From positions 1-64,000 of the forward strand of contig CAWBUQ010000008.1 of the NCBI GenBank assembly GCA_963791995.1: a DNA stretch of 64,000 bases, read 5' to 3'. This DNA comes from Bog-473 sp963791995. Its GTDB lineage: Bacteria > Actinomycetota > Acidimicrobiia > Acidimicrobiales > RAAP-2. Positions within the stretch are counted from its first letter, which is position 1. Every line of letters begins with the position of its first letter. Both the position numbers and the translations under genes were made by a program. This document shows, piece after piece, positions 26,106 through 35,931 of the stretch. The notes under the pieces are model-generated. The model had not been told where the DNA came from. It ran no database searches and worked only from the letters and a program-made list of their open reading frames with translations.

Positions 26106-26478
26106 CAAAGGGAGTCCTCGCGCCGGGTCCGCCTGGCTCCGGTCCCCACAGTCTCTCGGCATGAGCTGGAGTCAAGCTGAGTGCCGATGCGAGAACAGCT
26201 GGACCTCAGGCATGTGCCAGTTCACGAATGTACACCCGACCCGGTGGCTCGACGCTGGCCGGGGCGAGGCCCCGAATCGGCCGGAGACCAACGCACCGAC
26301 AACTTCGCCGATTCAGCCAATCCGTCGTCAACAGGACCCGTTTCACGGGTTGCCGGCTCTCAAGAGCCCTCGAGAGCAACCCGATGCACTGCAGGGGGGA
26401 TGGTCGCCGGCTACGCGAAGACCGCTGTCGCCACGGTGCTCCAGGCAGAGTCGGGACTGAGCGAGAAGGAGCCGGACC
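26106..26478. other. Non-coding gap upstream of the MFS remnant
   Basis: Open frames are present but none shows family motifs or a ribosome site. It may contain further decayed sequence of the transporter whose end is visible at 26479-26766, and the promoter of the minus-strand GNAT/methyltransferase pair. Confidence 0.35.
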
Positions 26479-26766
26479 CGTCTCTTCTATTCGTCGGTCA
26501 CCACGGCGGGCGTGACCTCGGTCGACTCGTCCGGGTCGAGCCTGGCCGGCGGCGTCGTCTACATGTGCCAGGTCGCGGGCGGGTCGGTCGGCCTCGGCAT
26601 CTCGACCGCCATCGTCGCCTCGGCGGGGACCGGCGCGCTGCAGTTCGTCAGTGGCGTGACCGACGCCTTCACCTTCGACCTCGTGATGGCCTTTGCCGCC
26701 ACCGTGGTGGCCTTCTTCGGTCTCACCAGCCGGGCCGCCACGACGCAGATCCAGGTCGCCGCGTGA
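26479..26766 (+). pseudogene. C-terminal remnant of an MFS (DHA2-type) transporter
   Basis: About 95 codons encode only the last membrane helices of a drug:proton antiporter. The segment VTTAGVTSVDSSGSSLAGG is the usual loop before the last pair of helices, followed by VGLGISTAIVASA and DLVMAFAATVVAFFGL, then a stop at 26766. The first 400 or so residues are missing and no start codon with a ribosome site is present. It is a relic, possibly from an earlier rearrangement between the FemAB-like and GH5 genes. Confidence 0.7.
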
Positions 26767-26791
26767 GCTGGATCCCGCAGCCGTCGTCAGC

Positions 26792-28780
26792 TCAGGGGCA
26801 TGCGCCCGCGGTCACCGTGACATAGACCTGCAAGGGCCGTCCCGAGGTCGAGACCGTCAGGTGCGACGAACCAGCGGGCGATGTGATGTGCCCGCCCCGC
26901 ACGGCGGCGCACCAGCCCTGGGGATAGTGCTGTTGGGCCGCCACGAAGATGCTCGTCGCTCCGGTTGAGGAGAGGCCGGGCGTATAGGTCATGCCGAAGG
27001 CGCCGGTGAAAGGGTTGAACTGGATGGAGATCGGGTTGCCTGCCACCTGTTGGGGATACGTCCTCGACAATTCACCCACGACCGGGCTGTAGGACCCGTC
27101 GGGCAGGACGAGACCCTCGGCCGAGGACCCTGTCGGGTCGTCGTAGTACTTCCAAGCCCAGTAGGCCCACCCCACCTCGTCCAAGCCGGCCCACTCGGTG
27201 TCGAACCCGGCCAGCGCCGGGCTCGTGGTGGCGCCGAACTCGCTCATGAAGATGGCCGGCCCGTTGGGTTGTGAGGACGAGCTCATCGACAACCTGGTGA
27301 CGTCCTGCTCCGACGCGGCCGTCTCCTCGGACTCGAGGCATTTCAAGAGATCGGTCGGGTTGCCCGTGACGGGGCTGCGATCGCCGCAATAGACGTGGAA
27401 GTTGAAGACGATGCGCTTGAAGGGCATCGGGCCGAGCTGGGAGGGGATGTTCCCGCCCGTGACCCAGTAGATGTCGGGCTCGACGAAGATCAAGTGATGG
27501 CGGTCGACCGACTGAATGCTTGGGACAACCCCGTTGGCCGGTGAGGTCGGCGGGCAGACGAGCGGGGTGGCACCGTTGGCGAGGTAGCCCGTGTGCGCTC
27601 CGCCGGTGTAGAAGCACTCGAGCTGCCCGGTGAAGGTGGACTCCGACGCGAGCTGCGTCTCGGTGGAGAAGGGTTCGTTGTAGGGGTCGTAGCCCACGAC
27701 CCAGCGGTTGTTCTTGAAGTAGCTGGCGACCGTCTTCCAGACCAGGTCGTACTGGCCCTGCAGGTTTCCGACGACGTCGTTCGCCCAGAAGTGGCCCACC
27801 GCCGTTTGGAGCTGGGAGTTCGAGTAGTTGTTCGACCAGCGGCCGCCTTTGGGCACGATCGGCATGTTGTCCGTGCACACGGCCCAGTCGGGTGCACCTT
27901 CCCCGCGGAAGAGGCGGTTGTAGACGTCCTGGTGCATGTCGAGCAACGTGTAGATGCCGTATCTGGCCAAGAGCTTGACGGTCGCCGCGACGTGCGCGAG
28001 GTACTGCGCCGCAATGGCCTGGTTGAACTCGTGGGGGTCGCCCGGCGTACCAGCCGCACAGATCTTGGGTTGGTTCGGGCCGCCGGATCCGGGCTCGAGG
28101 CCCTGCCACTCGATCCCGAGCCGCACGATGTTGAAACCAAGCTTCTGCATCCGGGCGGCGTCGGAGGCGCTGAAGTTCCAAGGAGTCCCGGGGTCGGGGT
28201 AGGCGATGAACGGCGCGTGCTTGTACACGACGTTGGTGCCGTGCATGAGGACCATGCGGTTCTTCGAGTCGTAGAGGTAGGGACCACCGGGCGATGACAG
28301 GTAGCTGGGCACGCCGGCCACCGAGTTTTGCGAGGCGGGACCGCTGCTGAACTGGTACTGGACGCCCGACCCGCCGAGTGGCGTGACGTGGGGGCTGAGC
28401 GCGTCGAGGTTGGGCTGGTTCGTCACGTGCTGGGCCGTCGTCGTCGTGGTGACCGACGGGTTGGTCGTCGAGGTGGCGGGGGAGGTCGATGTCGTCGGCG
28501 GCCGCGTGGTCGTGGTCGACGTGGTGGGGTGGCTCGTGGTCGTGGTCGGCGCGTGTGCCGTGGTGGTCGTGGTCGGCTGGCTCGTCGTCGTGGAGGGATG
28601 CGGCGCCAGCGTCGTCGACGTGGTGGTGGCGGCCGAAGCGGGGCCCTGCGTCAGGACGAGTGAGCCGCATGCGGCGAGCGCAGCCGCCGCGACGACGAAC
28701 GTCCGCGGCGCGGCACCCGACCCGAGTCCGGGCGGCACTGCTCGCCTCGAGCCTCTTCTCGAATCCCCCCAGACGCGCAT
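26792..28780 (-). CDS. Secreted glycoside hydrolase family 5, endoglycoceramidase-like
   Basis: A 662-residue exported enzyme. A signal peptide (residues 1-50, ending GPASAA) is followed by a Thr/Ser/Pro-rich linker of about 85 residues, then a (beta/alpha)8 catalytic domain. Conserved residues are in GYDPYNEP (acid/base Glu) and FMSEFG (nucleophile Glu); WQGLEPG, DMHQDVYNRLF and FHVYCGD fit the endoglycoceramidase branch of GH5, which cuts glycan from ceramide. A C-terminal beta domain of about 100 residues follows. ATG 28780 is chosen for its ribosome site (AAAGG). Substrate specificity needs an assay. Confidence 0.85.
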   Translation of the reverse strand: MRVWGDSRRGSRRAVPPGLGSGAAPRTFVVAAAALAACGSLVLTQGPASAATTTSTTLAPHPSTTTSQPTTTTTAHAPTTTTSHPTTSTTTTRPPTTSTSPATSTTNPSVTTTTTAQHVTNQPNLDALSPHVTPLGGSGVQYQFSSGPASQNSVAGVPSYLSSPGGPYLYDSKNRMVLMHGTNVVYKHAPFIAYPDPGTPWNFSASDAARMQKLGFNIVRLGIEWQGLEPGSGGPNQPKICAAGTPGDPHEFNQAIAAQYLAHVAATVKLLARYGIYTLLDMHQDVYNRLFRGEGAPDWAVCTDNMPIVPKGGRWSNNYSNSQLQTAVGHFWANDVVGNLQGQYDLVWKTVASYFKNNRWVVGYDPYNEPFSTETQLASESTFTGQLECFYTGGAHTGYLANGATPLVCPPTSPANGVVPSIQSVDRHHLIFVEPDIYWVTGGNIPSQLGPMPFKRIVFNFHVYCGDRSPVTGNPTDLLKCLESEETAASEQDVTRLSMSSSSQPNGPAIFMSEFGATTSPALAGFDTEWAGLDEVGWAYWAWKYYDDPTGSSAEGLVLPDGSYSPVVGELSRTYPQQVAGNPISIQFNPFTGAFGMTYTPGLSSTGATSIFVAAQQHYPQGWCAAVRGGHITSPAGSSHLTVSTSGRPLQVYVTVTAGACP

Positions 28781-28906
28781 CGCCCCGGACCTTTCTGCAG
28801 TCTGCGGCCCCAACCGCCGAAGCGCCTCACTGTATCCATGGCGCACCCGAGAATCGCGGTGGGGGACGAGCCCGACGGCGGCCAGCGCTGTGCCCGACCC
28901 GCGGTT

Positions 28907-31210
28907 TCAGATAAAGACGCCCTTGCGCCGCACGAAGAGGTTGGCCGAGGCCATCAGATCGACGTGCATCTGGCTCTGGCTCTCGAGAAGCTCGTCAGCC
29001 CAGAGCATCTGCAGCGTGGTCTGGACCCGATCCCCCCGCCGCTGTTCGGCCACGTCCTCGAACGCCTTGCGCAGCACGCCGTGGAGCACCTCGTCGTGCG
29101 GCGGTGGTTCGTTGAGGGAGTGCCGTCGGTCCGCCAGGAGCTCGGCGAACTCCTGGTACCACAGGTGGCTCTGCGCGTACGAGTCACGCAACACGGCCTC
29201 CGCGACTTCGACCGACTCGAGTTCGGGGAGGCCCGGCGCCGGGGGCCGCACGTGCAGGGTGGCCAGTGTGTATGCCGCGATGCGCAGGCGGTTCGAACCG
29301 GTGAAGAGCCGGGCGATCGTCTCGACCGGGACGACCTTGGCCCCCCGCTCGGAGAAGAACTGGCGGAAGGCGTCGTCGAGCAGGAGGTAGGCACGATGTG
29401 ACTCCTGTTGGGCCGCGGCAGTGTCGATGTGGCGGCGGGTCATGGTCAGCCGCTCCACCGCGGTGGCGAGATACGCCGTACTGGCGACGAACGCGTCGGA
29501 CAATGCTCGCCCGAGTGCGGCCGTCGCGCCCCGCGGCCAGAACAGGAGCCCGACCACGATGCTGACGCCACAGCCGATGGCGACGTCTTCAATACGCGTC
29601 AGGCCGACTCGCCAGCCGATGGGCTGAATGATGTTGAACAGGATCACGACCATGACGGTGAAAGCCGCCTGGCCGGCCACGAAGGAGATCATGGAGGGTG
29701 CGATCCCGGCGACCAGCGCGGAGAGCGGAAGCAGGATCCAGAGCAGATACAGGTGGTTCGAGATGCCGATCATGATGACGGCGCCGACGACGAACCCGAG
29801 CGCGGAACCGCCCACGGCCCTCAGGGCCGTCGATCCGGTGCCGAGCGCGTTGGACCGCAGCACCGACATCGTGCCGAGGACGACCCAGAACCCGTGCGAC
29901 ACATTCGTGACCTCAATGACCGCGACCGCCAGCGCCAGGCCGATGGCACCGCGCAGCGCGTTGCGGAACCAGATGGAGCGGAACGAGAGGTGTGACAAGA
30001 GGCGGTGCGCGAAGACGTGGGACGCCGACTCGTCCATCCCCAGGCGTTGGTCGGAAACCGGCTCGGCCCCGGCCGCCTCGAGGGTGGCGTCGGCCACCAT
30101 TTCGGTGGCGATGCCGATCGCACGGGCGTGAAAGCCCGGGTCGAGCTCGCTGACGATGTCCTCGTCGTCGCCGATTGCGACCGTCCCCCGCTCCTCGCCC
30201 TCAGCGTCGGCCACCGACGTGACGTCGGCGTCGATGGCGACCGCCATCAGCTGGTCCAGCCGCCGGGAGGAGTCCTGCAGGGCGTTGATCTTCGCCGGAT
30301 CGTCCACCGGGTGGGCGTCGCCGTCGCATATGAGCGCAGCTGCATCGTGCAGCGTCTCGGCCACGGCGCGGGAGACCGCCAGGGCGGGTGCGGGTTCGGT
30401 CGACCAATGTTCGTCACCGACCATGGCCGTGTTGCCGGCGACCCACTCGACCCGCCCCACCAACTTGGAGAGCGCCACCGCGCCCGACGCCGCGCCCGTT
30501 GGAGGGTACGGGGTCGCCGCGAACTGGTCCCGCAGTCTGGCCAGCTTTTCCGTCACCGCCGCCTGTGCCTCGGGATCGTCCCTCCCGTCCGCCCGAGCGT
30601 CGGCCAGCCGCGCTACGGCCGAGACGGCGCTGGAGAGCCGGCGTCGCAAGTTGTCGTGCCACGGCGGGGGCCAGACCAACAGGGCGGAGGCGATGCAGCA
30701 CACCCCGGCCAGCGCCCACCCGATCATGCGCCAGCCGACCGCGGACGCAGGTTGGGCCACCGAGACCGGGAGGACGAACGTCAGCAACGCGGCCGTCGAC
30801 GCGGTCGCCGCCTGGGGCGCCAGGATCCCCGTGAAGAGGATCAGGAAGCCGACCACGCCCATCACCGCCACCGCCGCGACCTTGTTCGTCGAGACCACGG
30901 TGCCGACAATGATCAGGACGCTGCCGGCCACCCAGAGTCCGAGGTAGGACTCGAGACGACTGCGCGGCTTTCCGGTGAACTCGACCAGCAGCAGCAGTGC
31001 GAAGGAGCCGAAGGCGGCGAAGAGCGACACCTGCGAGTCCGAAAAGGCGAAGTGGGTGACGGCGAAGAGGGACGGCATGACGACGGCGGCGCGGACGGAG
31101 CGCTTGACGACGAGATAGTCGGGGTCCTTGGCACGCACCCAGGCCAGTGGGCCCCCGTCGTGGTCGATCGGAGCCGGCATCGGCACCGGCGGTGCAGCGG
31201 CATTCGTCAT
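28907..31210 (-). CDS. FUSC-family membrane protein (YccS/aromatic acid exporter-like)
   Basis: A 767-residue membrane protein with two blocks of helices (about residues 30-180 and 415-560), separated by a cytoplasmic domain of about 230 residues and followed by a 200-residue soluble tail. The second block has the FUSC signature RNALRGAIGLALAVAV ... GFWVVLGTMSVLRSN. Relatives are putative exporters of aromatic acids or other small molecules. It is a single gene downstream of a long non-coding region. The transported compound is unknown. Confidence 0.82.
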   Translation of the reverse strand: MTNAAAPPVPMPAPIDHDGGPLAWVRAKDPDYLVVKRSVRAAVVMPSLFAVTHFAFSDSQVSLFAAFGSFALLLLVEFTGKPRSRLESYLGLWVAGSVLIIVGTVVSTNKVAAVAVMGVVGFLILFTGILAPQAATASTAALLTFVLPVSVAQPASAVGWRMIGWALAGVCCIASALLVWPPPWHDNLRRRLSSAVSAVARLADARADGRDDPEAQAAVTEKLARLRDQFAATPYPPTGAASGAVALSKLVGRVEWVAGNTAMVGDEHWSTEPAPALAVSRAVAETLHDAAALICDGDAHPVDDPAKINALQDSSRRLDQLMAVAIDADVTSVADAEGEERGTVAIGDDEDIVSELDPGFHARAIGIATEMVADATLEAAGAEPVSDQRLGMDESASHVFAHRLLSHLSFRSIWFRNALRGAIGLALAVAVIEVTNVSHGFWVVLGTMSVLRSNALGTGSTALRAVGGSALGFVVGAVIMIGISNHLYLLWILLPLSALVAGIAPSMISFVAGQAAFTVMVVILFNIIQPIGWRVGLTRIEDVAIGCGVSIVVGLLFWPRGATAALGRALSDAFVASTAYLATAVERLTMTRRHIDTAAAQQESHRAYLLLDDAFRQFFSERGAKVVPVETIARLFTGSNRLRIAAYTLATLHVRPPAPGLPELESVEVAEAVLRDSYAQSHLWYQEFAELLADRRHSLNEPPPHDEVLHGVLRKAFEDVAEQRRGDRVQTTLQMLWADELLESQSQMHVDLMASANLFVRRKGVFI

Positions 31211-31750
31211 GTCGGCGCCCCCACCACCTCAAATGCCGCTACCGCGTCGCCGGCCGTGACCCGGCTAGGTGGTCCCGAGGTCGACCCACTTTGACAATCG
31301 CCGTTTCGTCCGGATGTCCTGTGCTCCGACACGCAGCGAGACCGCAGAACATCTTGTTCACGATCCCGCCCGCTCGGTTGCGACCAGCGCCCGAATGCGC
31401 CCGGCCGGATCCTCGTCGTGGGCCACTCGCCCAGCGTAGACAACGACCAGGCCACGGTCCCCGGGATAGCCGGTGTCACCTGGCGCATGAAGTTGTCGAC
31501 CCGCGCGTGCCACCGGCGCCCAGTCAGAGGCGGAACCGTGGCGCCACGAAGGGCACATGTGGTCGGCGAGCTCGACGCCGCAGCCATCGGGGCGTTGCGT
31601 GGTCCGTGCCGGAACTTTGTCCGAGTCGTGAACAGGTCCCGCGGAATGTCGGGTCTAGACCCGATGTCGGATCGCTGACGTCCGGCGATAGTGTCGCCCG
31701 CGATGCGCTCGCTGCCGGCCGTCCGGCTGGACCGAGGAAGGAAATAGTCC
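31211..31750. other. Long divergent intergenic region before the oxidase locus
   Basis: About 540 bases between the FUSC gene (minus) and the membrane-Sco fusion (plus). No coding sequence with a ribosome site or recognizable motif is seen. The fusion gene has AGGAAGGAAATAGTCC before its ATG. The promoters of both genes should lie here, but I cannot point to clear hexamers. Confidence 0.4.
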
Positions 31751-33601
31751 ATGCCCGGTATGGGCCGCGCATTGCAGGCGGGCAATTCTCTCATTGTCTC
31801 GAGCTTTCATACCGCGCTCTTCCATCAGCTCCTCGTCGTCCTCCTGGTCATCGTCCTGGGCGCCGTGGCGTTCAACGTTGTCAGAACTATCCAGTATCGG
31901 CGTCTCAAGGAACACGGCCTCGCTGCATTTCCCGTCGCTGCACCGAGCGTGCCCGAACCACTCGCCCGCCGCGTCCTACGCATGGGCTTCGGTGCCTTGT
32001 GGGTGTTCGACGGCCTCTTGCAGATCCAGTCATCCATGCCGTTGGGCCTCCCCTCAGGAGTGATCCAGCCGTCGGCAAGCAGCTCTCCCGCTTGGGTCCA
32101 GCACCTGGTGAGCACTGGCGTCACCATCTGGTCGAACCATCCTGTCGAGGCGGCCGCGGCGACGGTCTGGATCCAATTGGGGCTCGGCGTCTGGCTGCTG
32201 GTGGCCCCGCGAGGTCGCTGGTCGCGCCTGGGAGGAGCGGCCAGCGCCGCGTGGGGGGTGCTCGTTTGGATCTTCGGGGAGTCGTTCGGGGGCATCTTCG
32301 CTCCCGGATTGACGTGGCTCTTCGGAGCCCCGGGCGCTGTCCTCTTTTACTGCGCCGCCGGGGCCATCATCGCCCTCCCAGAACGCGCCTTCTCGACTCA
32401 ACGGCTCGGCCGCATCATCGTCGGCCTCGGGGGTTTGTTCCTCATCGGCATGGCAGCTCTTCAAGCCTGGCCCGGTCGAGGGTATTGGCAGGGGCAGGGC
32501 GGGACGCTCAGCGCCATGGTACGAACGATGGCTCAGACGCCCCAACCGACATTTCTCTCCCATTGGGTTGACTCCTTTGCCGGCTTCGACATCGCGCACG
32601 GTTGGGGCGTGAACCTTTTCGTCGTGGTGAGCATGCTCGGGATCGGAGTCCTGCTGCTCACCGGACGCAGACGGTGGGTGCTGGGCGGGATTGTCGCCTT
32701 GATCGTCTTGTGCCTCGCCGATTGGGTGTTCGTCGAGGACTTGGGCTTCTTGGGCGGGGTCGGCACCGATCCCAACTCCATGGTGCCCATGGCGCTGCTC
32801 CTGGTCGGCGGCTACCTGGCTCTCGCGCACGTGCCTGCGGAGGTCACCGCCGAGCAGGAGTCCGCCGCCTCCGCTCCTGCAGGGGGGGCGATCGCAGGCA
32901 CAGGCGATCCCGCCGAGGCCGGCCCGTGGTGGCGGCGGGCGACGCTGCCCTATCTCTTGCGCGCCACCGCCGCGATCGCTGCGCTGGTGGTGGTGCTCAT
33001 CGGCAGCGCTCCGATGGCGTTGGCCGCCGTCAACCCGAACGCTGACCCCATCCTCAGCGAGGCCATCAATGGCACGCCCAACGCCATCAACACTCCTGCT
33101 CCGCCATTCGCGCTCGTCGACCAGCACGGGCACACGGTGAGCCTCTCTAGCTTCCGGGGCCACGTCGTCGCATTGACCTTTCTCGATCCCGTTTGCACCT
33201 CGGACTGCCCCCTGATCGCGCAAGAGTTCCGGAACGCCGACGAGAGACTCGCTGCGCAAGGCCGCCAGGTCGACTTCGTCGCCATCGTGGCAAACCCGAT
33301 CTATCGGTCGGCGTCGTTCACGAATGCCTTCGATGTCCAGGAAGGCTTGGTGCACGTCGCCAATTGGTACTACTTGACCGGCTCGCTGCAGGAGCTGCGC
33401 CGCGTCTGGAACTCCTACGGTGTTCCTGTCGAAACCATCCCCAACGGTGCCATGGTGGCTCACGCCGACCTCGCCTTTGTGATCGACGACCACGGTCGTG
33501 AACGTGACGCCCTCGTCGACGACCCGGGTTCGAGTCAGTCAACCGCATCGTCCTTCTCGTCGCTCCTCCTGAACCAGATCGACCAAGCCCTCAATTCGTG
33601 A
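31751..33601 (+). CDS. Membrane domain - Sco1/SenC fusion protein
   Basis: A 616-residue protein with two parts. Residues about 15-430 contain roughly nine to ten hydrophobic helices with no motif I recognise. Residues about 455-616 form a Sco/thioredoxin-like copper chaperone domain facing outward: FLDPVCTSDCP holds the copper-binding cysteines (Cys482 and Cys486), and His571 in NGAMVAHADLAFVI is the third ligand. Sco proteins deliver copper to the CuA site of cytochrome oxidase, whose genes follow. Its stop overlaps the next GTG (GTGA). The fusion to a large membrane domain is unusual. Confidence 0.8.
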   Translation: MPGMGRALQAGNSLIVSSFHTALFHQLLVVLLVIVLGAVAFNVVRTIQYRRLKEHGLAAFPVAAPSVPEPLARRVLRMGFGALWVFDGLLQIQSSMPLGLPSGVIQPSASSSPAWVQHLVSTGVTIWSNHPVEAAAATVWIQLGLGVWLLVAPRGRWSRLGGAASAAWGVLVWIFGESFGGIFAPGLTWLFGAPGAVLFYCAAGAIIALPERAFSTQRLGRIIVGLGGLFLIGMAALQAWPGRGYWQGQGGTLSAMVRTMAQTPQPTFLSHWVDSFAGFDIAHGWGVNLFVVVSMLGIGVLLLTGRRRWVLGGIVALIVLCLADWVFVEDLGFLGGVGTDPNSMVPMALLLVGGYLALAHVPAEVTAEQESAASAPAGGAIAGTGDPAEAGPWWRRATLPYLLRATAAIAALVVVLIGSAPMALAAVNPNADPILSEAINGTPNAINTPAPPFALVDQHGHTVSLSSFRGHVVALTFLDPVCTSDCPLIAQEFRNADERLAAQGRQVDFVAIVANPIYRSASFTNAFDVQEGLVHVANWYYLTGSLQELRRVWNSYGVPVETIPNGAMVAHADLAFVIDDHGRERDALVDDPGSSQSTASSFSSLLLNQIDQALNS

Positions 33602-34782
33602 TCGTCCGCTTGTCCCGGGTCCGGCGCCCGCCTCGGGCAGTGTGGCGCGCCAGCCTCACCGCGGTTTGGTGCGGGCTGCTGCTGGCCGGCTTCACGACAA
33701 CGACCGGAGCCGGAGCTGCACCTCTCGAGAACGGCGTCTCGTCCTCCTCGGGAAGTTGGGTCGTCCTGCCTATGGGGCAGTTGTCCGACCGGTCGAACAC
33801 CTTCTGGCAGCTGCTCCACGCGTCACCTGGATCTTCCCACTGGTCCGTGGTGACACCACCCGGCGTCGCCGACAACGGGGGGCTGGTTGGCGGGGTGGCA
33901 CAAGGTTCAATCCTTCTCGGATTCCTGCCCAGCGGCCGGCTCCATTTCTCGCCGCTCTCGCAGAGCAGTGACGGCGGGGGCTCATGGGACGCGGCTTTCC
34001 TTCCAGGGGCGTTGGCCCCGGTCCCCGACGCCTTGGCCGCTACGGCTAGCGACAATGGCCGCGCGCTGGCCATCGTCGGCCCCCGGACGGCGCTCCAGAC
34101 GGGGGTGGCCCGGCGCCAGTGGTCGCGCCTCGTGTCGACGACCCAGCTCCGCCGCGCCTCCCCGCGCTGCGGGGCGTCCGCACTGAACGCGGTCGCCTTC
34201 TCGCCTGCCGGGCTGCCCGTGGTCGCCGCGGGTTGCTCCGGCCGGGGAGTGGTCGGGATCTTCACGCGGCGCGCTGGATCCTGGCGCTTGAGCGGCACCG
34301 TGCTCCACGGAGCACTCGCTCGCGCCAACACATCGGTCCTGCGGCTGGTTTCATCGGGCTCGAGCACGACCGCCCTGGTCCAGGCCACAGTGATCAACCA
34401 ACGTTCGCTTGTCGCATTGTGGCAGACGGCTTCTGGCTGGTCAGACTCCGCCCCCCTCGTCCTGCCCCGCGGGGAACGCGTGGCTGCCACTTCCGTCGGC
34501 GTCGACGGGACGCTGGGGGTGCTCGCCCGGACGAACCACGGCCTCGCCGCCGAGGACATCGGACCGGGCGGCTCCTGGGATCACCTGCCGGCACCTCCCG
34601 CCGGCACCGTTGCGCTCGCCCCTGTCGCCCCCATCGGAAGTTCTTCCATCGGCACTGCCGCCATGGATGCATTCACCGCCAGTGGAACGATGTTGTCGGT
34701 CTACGCGCTGACTCCGTCAGCGACGAGTTGGGCCCCGATGCAGACGATCCGGGTTCCGCTGGCCTACGGGTCGTCCGGTTGA
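33598..34782 (+). CDS. Secreted protein of unknown function, beta-propeller-like
   Basis: A 394-residue exported protein. A signal peptide ends near residue 40 (LLLAGFTTTTGAGAA). The rest is a repetitive series of short beta segments with Trp/Gly and Ser-rich loops (for example SGSWVVLPMG, SHWSVVTPP, GSWRLSGTV), suggesting a propeller or exo-repeat fold. The GTG at 33598 overlaps the stop of the Sco fusion gene, so the two are co-translated. I do not recognise the family; a role in oxidase assembly follows only from the neighbours. Confidence 0.6.
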   Translation: MIVRLSRVRRPPRAVWRASLTAVWCGLLLAGFTTTTGAGAAPLENGVSSSSGSWVVLPMGQLSDRSNTFWQLLHASPGSSHWSVVTPPGVADNGGLVGGVAQGSILLGFLPSGRLHFSPLSQSSDGGGSWDAAFLPGALAPVPDALAATASDNGRALAIVGPRTALQTGVARRQWSRLVSTTQLRRASPRCGASALNAVAFSPAGLPVVAAGCSGRGVVGIFTRRAGSWRLSGTVLHGALARANTSVLRLVSSGSSTTALVQATVINQRSLVALWQTASGWSDSAPLVLPRGERVAATSVGVDGTLGVLARTNHGLAAEDIGPGGSWDHLPAPPAGTVALAPVAPIGSSSIGTAAMDAFTASGTMLSVYALTPSATSWAPMQTIRVPLAYGSSG

Positions 34783-34834
34783 GCTCGGTCCGCGCTACCT
34801 TGAGCTTTCGCCCGCCCGCAATTGGAGGGACGGC

Positions 34835-35755
34835 TTGAGGTACCTGGTCGACAACTGGAGCTTCGACCCCTTCGCCATCGTCGTGGCCGTCATCGTGGTG
34901 CTCCACGAGATGGGTCTCGCGAACCTGCGGCGCCGATCAACCCCGGCCCACTCCCGCACCCGGCGCCTGCGTTCGCTGTTCTTCTACGGCGGCCTGGCGA
35001 TCCTCCTACTGGCCGTGATGTCGCCGATCGACTACTGGTCGGACAGCTACTTCTTCGTCCACATGATCGAGCACATCCTGATCGCCTTCTTCGCACCCAT
35101 CTTGATCGTGGCCGGTGCGCCGTGGCTCCCCCTGTTGCACGGATTCCCCGTCGGCATCCGGCGCCGGCTGATGCGGATCGTCCTGCTCGGTCGCTCGGCA
35201 CCCGCCACCCGCTCGATCGGGCGGTTCGTCATGAACCCATGGACGGCATTGATCTCCTTCAACGCGGTGATGGTGCTGTGGCACGTCCCCGCCCTCTTCG
35301 ACGCCGGGGAGGAGAACCAGCTCGTTCACATCTGGCTCATGCACGCGAGTTTCTTCGTCACGGGCGTGCTTTTCTGGCTCCAGATCATCCCCTCGCATCC
35401 CTTCCGCCTGAAGGCCTCCCCTATGTGGCAGATCGGAGCCATCATCTCGACCAACGTCGTCATGTTCGTCTTGGCCATGACGCTGTCCCTGTTCTCCGGG
35501 ACCAGTTGGTACGCCCCGTACGCACACGTCCCGGGGGTCTCCCTCCCCCCCTTCGCCGACCAGCAGATCGGCGCCGCCATCCTCTGGATTTGTGGCGACT
35601 TTTGGGCTGTCCCTGCCCTGGCCGTGACCATTCGGCGGGCCATGGACAACAAGGGGGGTTTCTCCCTCGGAGTCGACCGGATCTTCCACCGAGCACCTGA
35701 CCCCTCGCTCGAGGCGCTGCGGGCTCCGGCCCCCGAGCACGTCTCCCAGACCTAA
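34835..35755 (+). CDS. ctaG: CtaG-type cytochrome c oxidase assembly factor (caa3_CtaG)
   Basis: A 306-residue membrane protein with seven or more helices that assists copper insertion into the oxidase. Typical stretches: MIEHILIAFFAPILIVAGAP, MVLWHVPALFDAG, WLMHASFFVTGVLFWLQII and FADQQIGAAILWICGD, whose conserved histidines suit copper handling. The start is a TTG at 34835, preceded by an excellent ribosome site (GGAGGGA at 34824-34830). It follows the secreted-protein gene and precedes the cupredoxin. Confidence 0.88.
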   Translation: MRYLVDNWSFDPFAIVVAVIVVLHEMGLANLRRRSTPAHSRTRRLRSLFFYGGLAILLLAVMSPIDYWSDSYFFVHMIEHILIAFFAPILIVAGAPWLPLLHGFPVGIRRRLMRIVLLGRSAPATRSIGRFVMNPWTALISFNAVMVLWHVPALFDAGEENQLVHIWLMHASFFVTGVLFWLQIIPSHPFRLKASPMWQIGAIISTNVVMFVLAMTLSLFSGTSWYAPYAHVPGVSLPPFADQQIGAAILWICGDFWAVPALAVTIRRAMDNKGGFSLGVDRIFHRAPDPSLEALRAPAPEHVSQT

Positions 35756-35823
35756 CCGGACGTCCCGAGATCGGGTGCCACCGCCGGGTCTGACAACGAA
35801 CTTGACGGACAGACTTCAAATGG

Positions 35824-35850
35824 TTGACGAAGCGAGGGCGGAACCTTAAT
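35824..35850 (+). promoter_or_regulatory. Candidate promoter of the ctaC-ctaD-ctaE block
   Basis: A TTGACG -35 hexamer (35824-35829) and a CTTAAT -10 (35845-35850) are separated by 15 bases, about 80 bases before the cupredoxin ATG at 35932. A second TTGACG lies at 35802-35807. The 175-base gap after ctaG suits a promoter. Confidence 0.4.
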
Positions 35851-35931
35851 GTCCGTTGTGTCAGGAACTTAGGGGCAGTTCCTCGATTCGATCGAGCGGT
35901 CATCGGCCTGTCCGAGGACGGGGGGTCAAGT

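Noticed and set aside
28328..28663. Gly/Arg/Val-rich plus-strand frames opposite the GH5 Thr linker
   Set aside because: They mirror the ACC/ACG linker codons of the GH5 gene; no start signal.
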